In this document: in pieces, positions 1 to 8,672 of the stretch | Position numbering within the stretch: position 1 is the stretch's first letter | Layout: each line of letters starts with the position of its first letter | Assembly: GCF_003943465.1 (NCBI RefSeq) | Contig: NZ_RJPR01000003.1 | Span: 122,477-186,476, forward strand | Reading direction: 5' to 3' | DNA length: 64,000 nt | Source of the DNA: Streptococcus cristatus | GTDB taxonomy: Bacteria; Bacillota; Bacilli; Lactobacillales; Streptococcaceae | The notes under the pieces: model-generated | Told to the model about the DNA's origin: nothing | Databases searched by the model: none | Seen by the model: the letters and a program-made list of their open reading frames with translations, nothing else | Position numbers and translations under genes: made by a program

Positions 1-62
1 AGTTCACTTCAGATAATACCATTGAGCAATATGCCAAGGAAATCTGGAACTTGGAGAAGTAA
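1..62 (+). CDS. C-terminal end of glycogen/maltodextrin phosphorylase (partial)
   Basis: Only the last 19 codons are present, in the frame starting at base 3 and ending with TAA at 60-62. The tail reads FTSDNTIEQYAKEIWNLEK, which matches the typical C-terminal end of bacterial glycogen or maltodextrin phosphorylases, where a TSDRTI-x-Y-A-x-EIW pattern is common. These enzymes release glucose-1-phosphate from alpha-1,4-glucans in the cytoplasm. The rest of the gene lies outside the window, so the call rests on this short motif. A hairpin terminator follows 26 bases later. Confidence 0.6.
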   Translation, partial: FTSDNTIEQYAKEIWNLEK

Positions 63-87
63 TACCCTTCAGAAAATATGAATACTG

Positions 88-118
88 AGAGATTGGGGCT
101 TAAGTCTCAGTCTCTTTT
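88..118 (+). terminator. Rho-independent terminator after the phosphorylase gene
   Basis: An AGAGA/TCTCT-based stem with additional G-U pairs is followed by TTTT at 115-118. It closes the upstream phosphorylase transcript. Confidence 0.6.
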
Positions 119-204
119 GCTATCCATCTACCATCTTATCTAGAAATATGCTATAGTAGAGAAAGTATGAGAATTAAACTTTTTAAAAAGCAGGGTAAGC
201 AAGC

Positions 205-705
205 ATGAAAGACTACACGATTTTTTATCAACAATTAACGGATCCCTTTCGCAGTCGTCCTAGGATAGTGAAAGGGATGGCATATTTTAATAGGGGGATG
301 ACTGTTTTTATGCCCCTGGTGTATGGATTGGTCTTGATTGATGCCTTTCTGATGGAGAGTTGGAAGGGGCTACTTGCTTTTTTTCTCCTTCCAGCTATTG
401 GATTTGGTCTCTTGTCAGCGATTCGTAAATGGCTGAATCAAGCACGGCCTTACGAAAAATGGTCTATTCAACCCTTGCTGGCCAAGGATACATCAGGCAA
501 GTCCATGCCCAGTCGCCATGTCTTTTCGGCAACTGTCATTTCCATGTGCCTGCTCTACTTTTTTTGGCTGCCGGGGCTTCTCTGCCTCTTACTTTCGGCA
601 GGGCTGGCTCTAGTGCGCGTGATTGGCGGAGTGCACTATCCAAAGGATGTAGTGATAGGATACCTTTGCGGCATTTGCTGGGGAGCTTTAATCTTTTTAT
701 TATAA
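205..705 (+). CDS. PAP2-family membrane phosphatase
   Basis: A 166-aa integral membrane protein with the three-part PAP2 phosphatase signature: K75-x5-R81-P82, the S103-x-H105 core (MPSRH, where many members have PSGH), and R138-x5-H144-x3-D148. It has about four to five hydrophobic segments. The family removes phosphate from lipid phosphates such as undecaprenyl-diphosphate or phosphatidic acid, at or outside the membrane. The substrate cannot be told from sequence. The gene stands alone between two terminators. The ribosome binding site is weak (CAGGG). Confidence 0.85.
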   Translation: MKDYTIFYQQLTDPFRSRPRIVKGMAYFNRGMTVFMPLVYGLVLIDAFLMESWKGLLAFFLLPAIGFGLLSAIRKWLNQARPYEKWSIQPLLAKDTSGKSMPSRHVFSATVISMCLLYFFWLPGLLCLLLSAGLALVRVIGGVHYPKDVVIGYLCGICWGALIFLL

Positions 706-708
706 ATG

Positions 709-733
709 TCTGGCGAGAGCCAGATTTTTCTTT
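709..733 (+). terminator. Rho-independent terminator after the PAP2 gene
   Basis: A perfect TCTGGC/GCCAGA stem with a GAGA loop is followed by TTTTTCTTT. Confidence 0.85.
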
Positions 734-751
734 GTAAAGTAAGTTGAGGAG

Positions 752-781
752 TAGACAAAGTGCCCGAGTCTATATTATAAT
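752..781 (+). promoter_or_regulatory. Promoter of manA
   Basis: TAGACA (752-757) and TATAAT (776-781) are separated by 18 bases, about 75 bases before the manA start. Confidence 0.65.
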
Positions 782-854
782 GTAAGCAGTACCAAACTTT
801 TATCATCAAGGATTGCCTGATTTTGGAAGATGAAAAATATGTAAGGAGACTATT

Positions 855-1796
855 ATGTCAGAACCGTTATTTCTAGAGTCTGTGATGCAGGAGAAGATTT
901 GGGGCGGCACTAAGCTGCGTGATGTTTTTGGCTATGAAATCCCCAGCGACCATGTAGGGGAGTACTGGGCTATCTCGGCTCATCCCAATGGTGTGTCAAC
1001 CGTCAAGAACGGACGATTTGCCGGCCAGAAGTTAGATGTTCTCTATGCCGAACACCGTGAGCTCTTTGGCAATCGTCCAGAGCCTGTCTTTCCGCTTTTG
1101 ACGAAGATTTTGGATGCCAATGACTGGCTTAGCGTACAGGTCCATCCAGATGATGCCTATGGACTAGAGCACGAAGGGGAGCTTGGTAAGACTGAATGCT
1201 GGTATGTCATTGCTGCAGACGAAGGAGCAGAGATTATTTATGGTCACAATGCCAAGAGCAAGGAAGAGCTGCGTCAGCAAATCGAGAGCAAGGACTGGGA
1301 TCATCTTTTGACCAAAATTCCGGTCAAGGCTGGTGACTTTTTCTATGTGCCAAGTGGCACCATGCATGCTATTGGCTCAGGGATTCTGATTTTGGAGACT
1401 CAGCAGTCTAGTGACACAACTTATCGGGTCTATGACTTTGATCGTAAGGACGATGCTGGCAATCTTCGTGAGTTGCATTTGGAGCAATCGATTGACGTTC
1501 TGACTATCGGTGAGCCAGCTAATAGCCGTCCCGTTACCATTCAGGCTGACGATTTGACTTCTACTCTTTTGGTAGCCAATGACTTCTTTGCTGTTTACAA
1601 GTGGGACATTGCTGGTTCTGTTGAATTTAAAAAGACAGTAGATTACAGCTTGTTCAGTATCTTGGAAGGTGCTGGTGAGTTGACAGTGGATGGACTAGTG
1701 TATCCAATCAAAAAAGGCTCTCATTTCATCCTGCCGAGCGATGTTACAGAATGGACCTTGTCTGGCGACTTGCAACTGATTGTCAGCCATCCATAG
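855..1796 (+). CDS. manA: Mannose-6-phosphate isomerase, class I
   Basis: A 313-aa cytoplasmic enzyme that interconverts mannose-6-phosphate and fructose-6-phosphate. It links mannose-PTS uptake to glycolysis and supplies mannose-6-phosphate for nucleotide-sugar synthesis. The zinc ligands of the type I cupin fold are visible: Q95 and H97 in QVHPDD, E114 in GKTECWYV, and H171 in SGTMHAIGSG. The length matches the short Firmicute form. A good ribosome binding site (AAGGAG) precedes the ATG. The gene is monocistronic, with its own promoter and a structured repeat element downstream whose last hairpin can act as terminator. Confidence 0.95.
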   Translation: MSEPLFLESVMQEKIWGGTKLRDVFGYEIPSDHVGEYWAISAHPNGVSTVKNGRFAGQKLDVLYAEHRELFGNRPEPVFPLLTKILDANDWLSVQVHPDDAYGLEHEGELGKTECWYVIAADEGAEIIYGHNAKSKEELRQQIESKDWDHLLTKIPVKAGDFFYVPSGTMHAIGSGILILETQQSSDTTYRVYDFDRKDDAGNLRELHLEQSIDVLTIGEPANSRPVTIQADDLTSTLLVANDFFAVYKWDIAGSVEFKKTVDYSLFSILEGAGELTVDGLVYPIKKGSHFILPSDVTEWTLSGDLQLIVSHP

Positions 1797-1806
1797 TGAA
1801 AAAACA

Positions 1807-1987
1807 AATGAGAGTGGGACAGAAATCGGTAATTCGTTAGAATTCGATTTCGTCGTCCCACCTCCGCACAGTTGAGTAGGGCTGTAAAAGCTGATGAAAT
1901 CAGCGTAGTAGAGCCCACTCAACCACTGCGTCTTGCTCGACAATCCAAAGACAATTGAGAGGCTGGGACTTTTGTCCCAGCCTCATT
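1807..1987 (-). repeat. ~180-bp structured intergenic element, copy 1
   Basis: First of three near-identical copies (others at 44979-45161 and 59709-59886, in the opposite orientation). Read on the minus strand it holds a GAGGCTGGGAC/GTCCCAGCCTC hairpin, a central GTTGAGT...ACTCAAC hairpin enclosing GCTGAT/ATCAGC, and a GTGGGAC...GTCCCAC hairpin. The ends are short inverted repeats, AATGAG and CTCATT. In this copy the GAGGCTGGGAC hairpin, read on the plus strand, is followed by TTTTTCTTT and can terminate manA. Open frames occur on both strands, but they are artefacts of the conserved sequence. Confidence 0.85.
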
Positions 1988-2102
1988 TTTCTTTATTTTA
2001 GCAGAATGGACAGAGAAAATAGGCCTTTAGATGCAATCGGTGAAAAAGTCCGATAAATAAGGCATTTCATCATGGTTGCTTGAAGAATTTTTTTTTGAAA
2101 AA

Positions 2103-2111
2103 TGGTACAAT
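2103..2111 (+). promoter_or_regulatory. Extended -10 promoter of the AI-2E family permease gene
   Basis: TGG-TACAAT lies 27 bases before the chosen ATG. No good -35 is present at 16-18 bases. Confidence 0.5.
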
Positions 2112-2138
2112 GAAATGGAATATTCAAAGGAGTCGAAT

Positions 2139-3308
2139 ATGGAACACAAAGAAAAAGATTTTAGTTTGTCCTGGTTTTTTAGATGGTTCTTGGACAATAA
2201 GGCCATCACCGTATTTTTGGTGACTTTACTCATTGGTTTGAACATTTTTATTCTTAGCAAAATTAGCTTTATTTTTACACCGGTGATTGAGTTTATTGGT
2301 GTCATTATGTTGCCAGTGATTTTAGCTGGGCTGCTTTACTATCTGCTTAATCCCATTGTCGACTGGATGGAAAAGCGCAAGATTAACCGTGTGGCTGGGA
2401 TTACAATTGTCTTTGTCTTGATTGGTGTTTTGATTGTGTGGGGCTTGGCGGTCGCTATTCCTAACTTGCAGCATCAGGTAGTGAGTTTTTCAAAAAATGT
2501 TCCCGCCTATCTCAAGCAAGCCAATAAAATGATTGATGATGTTTTGACCAATCATATTTCAGACGATTTGAAGCCACAAATCGAGCAAGTTACGAATAAG
2601 CTTTCGACTCAGATTACTTCATGGGCCAGCAATTTTTCATCTAAGGCAGTCAATTGGGCTAGCAATCTGATTAGTACGGCTTCACAAATCATTGTGGCTA
2701 TCATCATCATGCCTTTTATTCTTTTCTATTTGCTGCGCGATGGGAAAAATCTCAAAGGCTATGTGGTTCAGTTCTTGCCAACGAAATTCCGCGAGTCATT
2801 TGGTCAGGTCATGACAGATGTGAATACCCAGTTGGCTAATTATGTTCGTGGTCAGGTGACTGTAGCGATTATTGTGGCCTTTATGTTTATGATTCTTTTC
2901 AAGATCATCGGCTTGCGTTATGGTGTGACTTTAGCGGTTGTGGCAGGAGTTTTGAACTTGGTGCCTTATTTGGGAAGCTTCCTTGCTATGTTGCCGGCTT
3001 TGGTTCTTGGATTGATTGCTGGTCCGATCATGCTGTTGAAAGTCATTATCGTCTTTATTGTGGAGCAGACTATTGAGGGGCGCTTCGTGTCTCCATTGAT
3101 CTTGGGAAGCCAATTAAGCATCCATCCGATTACGATTTTATTTGTTTTGCTGACTTCAGGAACCATGTTTGGTATCTGGGGCGTCTTGTTGGGAATTCCA
3201 GCTTATGCCTCAGCCAAGGTTGCTATCACAGCACTCTTTAAGTGGTACAAGAAGGTTAGCGGTTTGTATGAAGAAAGTGTTCAAGAATTAGGAGAAGGCA
3301 GTGAGTAA
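2139..3308 (+). CDS. AI-2E family transporter (PerM/YdiK-like permease)
   Basis: A 389-aa polytopic membrane protein of the AI-2E transporter family (PF01594). It has about eight membrane segments, with a long extracytoplasmic helical stretch around residues 100-170 between the N-terminal helices and the C-terminal bundle. Members have been linked to quorum-signal export, Na+/H+ exchange and other substrates, so a specific substrate is not assigned. I place the start at ATG 2139 because AAAGGAG sits six bases upstream; an in-frame ATG at 2076 has no such site. The stop overlaps the next gene's GTG start by eight bases, so the two are translationally coupled. Confidence 0.8.
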   Translation: MEHKEKDFSLSWFFRWFLDNKAITVFLVTLLIGLNIFILSKISFIFTPVIEFIGVIMLPVILAGLLYYLLNPIVDWMEKRKINRVAGITIVFVLIGVLIVWGLAVAIPNLQHQVVSFSKNVPAYLKQANKMIDDVLTNHISDDLKPQIEQVTNKLSTQITSWASNFSSKAVNWASNLISTASQIIVAIIIMPFILFYLLRDGKNLKGYVVQFLPTKFRESFGQVMTDVNTQLANYVRGQVTVAIIVAFMFMILFKIIGLRYGVTLAVVAGVLNLVPYLGSFLAMLPALVLGLIAGPIMLLKVIIVFIVEQTIEGRFVSPLILGSQLSIHPITILFVLLTSGTMFGIWGVLLGIPAYASAKVAITALFKWYKKVSGLYEESVQELGEGSE

Positions 3309-4530
3309 GAGTGAACAAATGTTAACAGCCCTGCAAAATCAAGATTTAGGGCAGGCTGAAAAGTATTTTGAAGAGGCCCTGAGCCAAGATTCCAATCAAG
3401 AGTTATTAGAATTAGCCGATTACTTAGAAAGTATCGGCTTTTTCCCTCAAGCCAAACGAATTTATGAAAAATTGGCTCCGCTTTTCCCCGAGTCCTATAT
3501 CAGTCTGGCAACGATTGCTGCTGATGATGGTGACTTGGAAGAAGCTTTTGCTTATTTAGAGGAAATTGACTCAGAAAGTGAATGGTATGTGGCAGCTCTC
3601 TTGGCCAAGGCTGACCTTTATCAGCTAGAGGGATTGCCAGATGTGGCGCGGGAGAAATTGCTGGAAGCTGCCAAACTGTCGGACGAACCTTTGGTGACTT
3701 TTGGTTTAGCAGAAATTGAGTTTGAATTGGAAAATTTTGCCCAGGCCATTAAGGAATATGCCCAGCTAGATAATCGGTCTATCTACGAGCAGACAGGCGT
3801 GTCCACCTACCAGCGTATTGGCCTTTGCTATGCCAGTCTGGGGAAAATCGAAGCAGCCATTGAATTTTTGACAAAGGCTGTGGAGTTAGAGTATGACGAA
3901 GAGACGGTCTACGAATTAGCAGCTATCTTGTACGAACAAGAGGAGTACCAAAAAGCTAATTTGTACTTCAAGCAGCTGGATACGATTTCGCCAGATTTTG
4001 AAGGCTATGAGTATGCCTATGCGCAGTCTCTCCATGCGGAGCATAAGACTGAGGAAGCTTTGGCAATGGCAGAGCAAGGCTTGACCAAAAATCCTTTCGA
4101 GACTCGCCTCTTGCTTCTTGCTTCGCAACTATCTTACGAACTGCATGATGTGGAAAAATCTGAGCACTACTTGCTAGCAGCTCAGGAAAATGCAGATGAT
4201 GTAGAGGAAATTGCTCTACGCCTGACCAATCTTTATCTGGAGCAGGAACGCTACGATGAGGTCTTAGCTTTTGAGGATCAGGAAGTGGATAATGTCTTAA
4301 CCCACTGGAATCTGGCACGGGCTTATCAGGCCTTGGAAAATCTGGAGAAAGCTGGGGAGCTTTATCAGGAACTGGCAGTTGACTTGCAGGAAAATCCTGA
4401 ATTTCTGGAAGAATTTGTTCATCTCTTGCGTGAATTAGGGCGTGTGGAAGAAGCGAAAATACAGGCTGGTAAATATTTGCGTTTGGTTCCAGATGATACT
4501 ACTATGGCAGATTTGTACGAAAGTTTATAG
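3301..4530 (+). CDS. Tetratricopeptide repeat protein
   Basis: A 409-aa soluble protein made almost entirely of TPR-type helical hairpins, with recurring A/G-x3-[FY]-x11-[AS] spacing (for example QAEKYFEEALSQ, EAAIEFLTKAVEL and EEALAMAEQGLTKNP). TPR arrays are scaffolds for protein-protein contact. No catalytic motif is visible. It starts at GTG 3301 behind AGGAGAAGG and overlaps the permease gene by eight bases, so it may work with that membrane protein. Orthologues are common in streptococci but, as far as I know, lack a defined role. Confidence 0.8.
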   Translation: MSKSEQMLTALQNQDLGQAEKYFEEALSQDSNQELLELADYLESIGFFPQAKRIYEKLAPLFPESYISLATIAADDGDLEEAFAYLEEIDSESEWYVAALLAKADLYQLEGLPDVAREKLLEAAKLSDEPLVTFGLAEIEFELENFAQAIKEYAQLDNRSIYEQTGVSTYQRIGLCYASLGKIEAAIEFLTKAVELEYDEETVYELAAILYEQEEYQKANLYFKQLDTISPDFEGYEYAYAQSLHAEHKTEEALAMAEQGLTKNPFETRLLLLASQLSYELHDVEKSEHYLLAAQENADDVEEIALRLTNLYLEQERYDEVLAFEDQEVDNVLTHWNLARAYQALENLEKAGELYQELAVDLQENPEFLEEFVHLLRELGRVEEAKIQAGKYLRLVPDDTTMADLYESL

Positions 4531-4629
4531 AATTTTATTGAAAAAGCTCTTTTGTACTGCCTTTCGGGTATATTAGGAAGAAGGTTTTCTTACTGACACG
4601 ATAGTTTGATTAAAGGAGGAGTAGAGATA

Positions 4630-4935
4630 TTGTCCCAACTGAAACGAATCCAAGAAATGGAAGAGCATTTGAATAAATACGCTCAGGCTCTGGCTGCGGC
4701 TCAATCTGCTTTGGCTGAGCTGGAGGCTAGCCAGAAGAATTATATCCAGCTTCGAGATTATTACACCAGCCAGGTTTTCTTTGACGATTTGGAATTTTCC
4801 AATCGACTAGACTTTCCTGAGGATGTGACCTGTGGAGTTTTGAGCGAAGATGCTGTTTATGACCTCATGGGAGAGCACTTTGAGACGGCGTTGCAGCTGC
4901 TAGACCTATCCAGTGCCATGCTGAAAGAAAGGTAA
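4630..4935 (+). CDS. DUF4298 family small coiled-coil protein
   Basis: A roughly 101-aa cytoplasmic protein starting SQLKRIQEMEEHLNKY. The N-terminal half is a long helix or coiled coil, followed by a short acidic globular part (RDYYTSQVFFDDLEF). It resembles DUF4298, a family of unknown function found mainly in Firmicutes. The start is probably TTG 4630, because AAAGGAGGAG (4612-4621) sits eight bases upstream. An in-frame TTG at 4606 would place the ribosome binding site inside the gene. Upstream genes belong to the permease/TPR unit, with a 99-base gap. No function is proposed. Confidence 0.65.
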   Translation: MSQLKRIQEMEEHLNKYAQALAAAQSALAELEASQKNYIQLRDYYTSQVFFDDLEFSNRLDFPEDVTCGVLSEDAVYDLMGEHFETALQLLDLSSAMLKER

Positions 4936-5087
4936 AGGCCTAGGATGAAATAAAATGGCTTCTGTCGAAAGGATAGAGCATGGACAATGTCAACGAAAGG
5001 ATCGGAAATGTGGGAAATCTAAAACAAAGGCCGACCAACCGTTGGCATTATTAAAGGAACACAAGATTTGCAGAAAGGCGGACCAGC

Positions 5088-5837
5088 ATGCGCGACAACC
5101 ATCTTCATACCTATTTTTCCTATGATTCTGAGGCGGATTTTTCTGACTATCTGGACCATTACGAGGGCGAGATTGTCACCACTGAGCACTATGACTTGTC
5201 CAATCCCTACCCTTACCAAGCTGCCTCGCCCCATGATGATGTGCCTGACTATGCGGCCTATTCGGCAAAAATAGCAGAGCTGAACCAGCAATATGGCAAC
5301 CGCATCAAAAAGGGGATTGAAATTGGTTACTATGCTCCGCGTAAGGCTGATATCCTATCTTTCCTATCTGACAAGGAATACGACTTGAAACTCCTATCTG
5401 TTCACCACAATGGTAGTTTTGACTATCTGGAAGAGCCTGTCTTGCAGCTGGACAAGATGGAGTTAATTCCCCGCTACCTGAGAGAGTTAGAAGAGGCCAT
5501 CGAGGCTGTGCCAGCAGATGTCTTAGCTCACTTTGACTATGGCTTTCGCAAATTCGACCTTACCGTGGAGGAGTTAAAAACTTTTGAATCAGAGCTGCGA
5601 CAGCTTTTGCAAAAGATGATTGATCATGATCTGGCCTTTGAACTCAACTGCAAGTCTATGTATCTCTACGGTCATGAAGACCTCTATATCTACGCTCTTG
5701 GTCTTGTCAAGGAGCTTGGTGGTCAGCGCTTTTCAGTTGGCTCCGATGGCCACAAACTAGAACATTTTCGACTTAAGTTTGACCGAGTGGCTCAAATCCT
5801 CGTTGATGTCGGTATTGAGGAAAGTCAGCTGATTTAA
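5088..5837 (+). CDS. PHP-type histidinol-phosphatase-like phosphoesterase
   Basis: A 249-aa PHP-domain protein of the HisK type. The metal-binding motif H5-x-H7 (NHLHTYFSYDSE) begins the protein, and further ligands are visible in EIGYY, SVHHNG, LAHFDYG and GSDGHKLEHF. HisK enzymes hydrolyse histidinol phosphate to histidinol in histidine synthesis. No other his genes are present in the window, so the physiological substrate may be another phosphate ester. The start ATG follows an AAAGGCGGACCAGC stretch, a moderate ribosome binding site. The gene is well separated from its neighbours (152 bases upstream). Confidence 0.75.
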   Translation: MRDNHLHTYFSYDSEADFSDYLDHYEGEIVTTEHYDLSNPYPYQAASPHDDVPDYAAYSAKIAELNQQYGNRIKKGIEIGYYAPRKADILSFLSDKEYDLKLLSVHHNGSFDYLEEPVLQLDKMELIPRYLRELEEAIEAVPADVLAHFDYGFRKFDLTVEELKTFESELRQLLQKMIDHDLAFELNCKSMYLYGHEDLYIYALGLVKELGGQRFSVGSDGHKLEHFRLKFDRVAQILVDVGIEESQLI

Positions 5838-5878
5838 GGCATCACGTGCGGATTCTAATTGTCCATTAAACGCTTTTT

Positions 5879-5906
5879 TTGAATTTCAATCAGAATGTGA
5901 TATACT
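5879..5906 (+). promoter_or_regulatory. Promoter of the acetolactate decarboxylase gene
   Basis: TTGAAT (5879-5884), 16 bases, then TGA-preceded TATACT (5901-5906). Confidence 0.6.
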
Positions 5907-5951
5907 TAAGTGAATTAGAAAATACAAAAATTTGTTGATGTAGGAGAAAAA

Positions 5952-6671
5952 ATGGCAGAGCCAGTGAAATTATTTCAGTATAATACCCTAGGAGCCTTGA
6001 TGGCTGGACTTTATGGTGGGAGCATGACGATTGGGGAGCTCCTGAAATACGGCGATTTAGGGATTGGTACACTGGATTCCATTGATGGGGAATTGATCGT
6101 TCTTGATGGTAAGGCCTATCAGGCTAAGGGATCTGGTAATGTGCCTGAAGTTGTAGAAGTTTCAGATGATGTAACGGTACCCTACGCTGCGGTTGTTCCC
6201 CACCAAGCGGAGGTCATTTTCCGCCAGCGCTTCGAAATGACAGATGAAGAGCTGGAAAAGCGAATTGAATCCTATTACGATGGGGAAAATCTATTTCGCT
6301 CCATCAAGATTCATGGAGAATTTTCCCACATGCATGTGCGAATGATTCCAAAATCGACTTCAGAGAAGAAGTTTGCTGAAGTAGCCGTAAGTCAGCCTGA
6401 GTACCATGCGGATAATGTTTCTGGAACTATTGTTGGCTTTTGGACACCCGAAATTTTCCACGGTGTCAGTGTAGCCGGCTATCATCTTCACTTTATTTCA
6501 GACGACCATACCTTTGGTGGTCACGTTATGGACTTTGTTATCAAGGAAGGGATTGTGGAGCTAGGTGCTGTCGATCAGTTGGATCAACGTTTCCCAGTTC
6601 AAGACCGTAAGTTCCTCTTTGCAAAATTCAATGTCGATGAAGTAAGATCGGACATGGACAAGGTTGAGTAG
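5952..6671 (+). CDS. aldB: Alpha-acetolactate decarboxylase
   Basis: A 239-aa cytoplasmic enzyme that converts alpha-acetolactate to acetoin. It diverts pyruvate to a neutral end product and prevents acetolactate build-up during branched-chain amino acid synthesis. The zinc site is H178-x-H180 ... H191 in GYHLHFISDDHTFGGHV. The N-terminal FQYNTLGALMAGLYGG block is typical of the family, and the length is normal. A GTAGGAG ribosome binding site precedes ATG 5952. It has its own promoter and two terminators, so it is monocistronic. The symbol budA is also in use. Confidence 0.93.
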   Translation: MAEPVKLFQYNTLGALMAGLYGGSMTIGELLKYGDLGIGTLDSIDGELIVLDGKAYQAKGSGNVPEVVEVSDDVTVPYAAVVPHQAEVIFRQRFEMTDEELEKRIESYYDGENLFRSIKIHGEFSHMHVRMIPKSTSEKKFAEVAVSQPEYHADNVSGTIVGFWTPEIFHGVSVAGYHLHFISDDHTFGGHVMDFVIKEGIVELGAVDQLDQRFPVQDRKFLFAKFNVDEVRSDMDKVE

Positions 6672-6708
6672 TCAATTACTGTGACAATTGTCTACTTCTG
6701 ATAAAAAA

Positions 6709-6738
6709 AGAGGCTAGGACTCTGCTGTCCCAACCTCT
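6709..6738 (+). terminator. Hairpin after aldB related to the GAGGCTGGGAC repeat stem
   Basis: AGAGGCTAGGAC and GTCCCAACCTCT pair around TCTGCT. It resembles the end hairpin of the ~180-bp element but stands alone. Confidence 0.6.
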
Positions 6739-6772
6739 GAAAGATAACTAGATTTTTAAATTCAGTAAGTTT

Positions 6773-6794
6773 GAGGAGCCAAGGCTCCTCTTTT
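6773..6794. terminator. Bidirectional terminator between aldB and rqcH
   Basis: GAGGAGCC/GGCTCCTC with an AA loop and TTTTATT lies between convergent genes, so it can stop transcription from both sides. Confidence 0.8.
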
Positions 6795-6838
6795 ATTGTT
6801 CAATATCCGCCAAATCGATATTTTAGAAACGGATTAGT

Positions 6839-8488
6839 TTACATTTTCATGCTGTTAATTTTTTCTTCATCTGGTGTGACGCGCAGCGTTTTCTGCCCTG
6901 TATAGGTGACAAATCCCGGCTTGCCACCAGTTGGCTTGTTGAGTTTTCTGACTTCAATCATGTCCACTTGGACCAGATTGGAGAGTCTGGCCTTGGAGAA
7001 GTAGGCCGCTAGCTCGGCAGCGTCTGTCTTGACTTCATCGCTGGGCTGAAGATTACCGGTGATGACCACATGGCTACCCGGAATATCCTTGGCGTGGAAC
7101 CAAAGCTCGTCCTTCTTAGCCATCTTAAAAGTCAGTTCGTCATTTTGTAGGTTGTTACGCCCAACGAGGATAATGGTTTGACCGTCAGTTGCCAGATATT
7201 TCTCCGGTTTCTGCCTTTTCTGGATTTTCTCTCTTTGGCGTCGGCGGATAAAGCCAGTCTGGATTAGTTCCTCCCGAATTTCTGCAATCTCAGTCAGGCT
7301 GGCCTGAGCAAGGGCAGTTTCCACGCTCTCTAGGTAGAGAATCGTATTCCTTGTCTCCTCAATTAAGCTGGTCAGGTGTTTGACGGCTTCCTTGAGCTTC
7401 TGGTAACGTTTGAAATAGCGCTGGGCATTTTGATTGGGGGTCAAAGCCTTGTCAAGTGCGATGATAATCTTCTCACCCGTGTAGTAATTGTCCAGTTCCA
7501 CTTGGTCCTGGTCGTTGGGTACCTGATGGAGGAAGGTGGTCAAGAGTTCCCCCTTTTGACGGAATTCTTCTGCATTCTCCGTTGCTAGGAGTTCTTCCTC
7601 TTGCTTGCCCAGTTTTTTCCGGTTCTTTTCCAACTCATTTTCTACCCTGCGAATCAGTTCGCTGGCCTGCTGGTTGACCCGATCGCGCTCAGCCTTATCC
7701 TTATAGAAAGTATCCAAAAGCTCGGATAGCGTGGACATTTGGGTCTTGCTGTCGGAAAATAGCAGAGCAGAGAAGGATTTTTCGGTCAGGCTAGGTTGAG
7801 TCGGACTGGCAAAAAATGCTCGGAAAGTTTTGAGCTTGTCAGCTGTCAAACGGCCACTGAGCTCAGTAGCCGTATCCCGACCCAAGCCCTGAAAAATCTG
7901 CTGCAGGCGTTTGGGCTCTAAGTCCTCTGTCTGTAGGATTTGGAAGAGCTTTTCATCATCCACAGTGAAAGGATTGAGGCTACCTGTCTGAGGTGGTGCG
8001 ACATAGGTTGAGCCTGGCAGGATGGTTCGATAGCTATTTTGTGAAAATCCGACGTGTTTGATTGCTTCAATAATCTTGCCACTAGCCTTGTCCAAGAGAA
8101 TGATATTACTGTGCTTGCCCATGATTTCGATGACCAGAGTCACAGCCACGCTATCGCCGATTTCGTTCTTATTGGAGACGCTGATTTCCAAAATCCGGTC
8201 ATTCTCCACTTGCTGGATCGCTTCAATGACAGCACCCTGTAGGTATTTGCGCATGACCATGATAAAGGTATTAGGCACTGCTGGATTTTCAAACGTGGTA
8301 TCTGTCAGCTGGACGCGCCCAAAGACAGAGTGGGCTGATAAGAGCAGCTTGTGGCTTTTACGGTTGCTGCGAATCTGTAAAACTAGCTCCTGTTCAAAAG
8401 GTTGATTAATCTTTTGGATGCGGCCGCCCAGCAGTTCGCGGCGCAGCTCCTCTGTCATATGGTGTAAAAAAAATCCGTCGAAAGACAT
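6839..8488 (-). CDS. rqcH: RqcH / PavA-FbpA NFACT protein
   Basis: A 549-aa NFACT-family protein. Domains in order are NFACT-N (about 1-180), a linker, a long coiled coil (about 270-430) and NFACT-R (about 440-540, KYLATDGQTIILVGRNN...FHAKDIPGSHVVI). RqcH binds stalled 50S subunits and recruits tRNA-Ala to add C-terminal alanine tails. The D97-R98 pair needed for this in B. subtilis is present at the same positions (ENDRI). In streptococci the same protein is called PavA or FbpA, a fibronectin-binding virulence factor without a signal peptide, and this sequence also lacks one. AAGGAG precedes the ATG on the minus strand. Confidence 0.92.
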   Translation of the reverse strand: MSFDGFFLHHMTEELRRELLGGRIQKINQPFEQELVLQIRSNRKSHKLLLSAHSVFGRVQLTDTTFENPAVPNTFIMVMRKYLQGAVIEAIQQVENDRILEISVSNKNEIGDSVAVTLVIEIMGKHSNIILLDKASGKIIEAIKHVGFSQNSYRTILPGSTYVAPPQTGSLNPFTVDDEKLFQILQTEDLEPKRLQQIFQGLGRDTATELSGRLTADKLKTFRAFFASPTQPSLTEKSFSALLFSDSKTQMSTLSELLDTFYKDKAERDRVNQQASELIRRVENELEKNRKKLGKQEEELLATENAEEFRQKGELLTTFLHQVPNDQDQVELDNYYTGEKIIIALDKALTPNQNAQRYFKRYQKLKEAVKHLTSLIEETRNTILYLESVETALAQASLTEIAEIREELIQTGFIRRRQREKIQKRQKPEKYLATDGQTIILVGRNNLQNDELTFKMAKKDELWFHAKDIPGSHVVITGNLQPSDEVKTDAAELAAYFSKARLSNLVQVDMIEVRKLNKPTGGKPGFVTYTGQKTLRVTPDEEKINSMKM

Positions 8489-8637
8489 GCTTTTCTCCTT
8501 GAAAGTTGCTACAGAAGATTATAACAAAAAACCAAGCCAAAAGCTTCTAAAGTCTCATCAAAAAGAAATTTATTTTTTGTCAATGATTATCAATATAAAT
8601 AAAAACCGAACATTTTATAAAAAATTTCAAAAAAGCC

Positions 8638-8666
8638 TTGACATCCCTTCAGGAAAAATTTACAAT
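8638..8666 (+). promoter_or_regulatory. Promoter of the T-box/trpX transcript
   Basis: TTGACA (8638-8643), exactly 17 bases, TACAAT (8661-8666). Transcription should start near 8673. The 149 bases between rqcH and this promoter are AT-rich and contain a Fur-like box at 8578-8592. Confidence 0.85.
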
Positions 8667-8672
8667 ATAGGA

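Noticed and set aside
1721..1943. Open frames of 65-82 codons in and around the ~180-bp element (also at 45050-45304)
   Set aside because: They occur on both strands of a structured, repeated intergenic element and have no ribosome binding site.
4980..5054. A 24-codon frame (MDNVNERIGN...) between the DUF4298 gene and the PHP phosphatase gene, with AAGGA upstream
   Set aside because: Too short, no recognisable sequence, and no leader context to support it.
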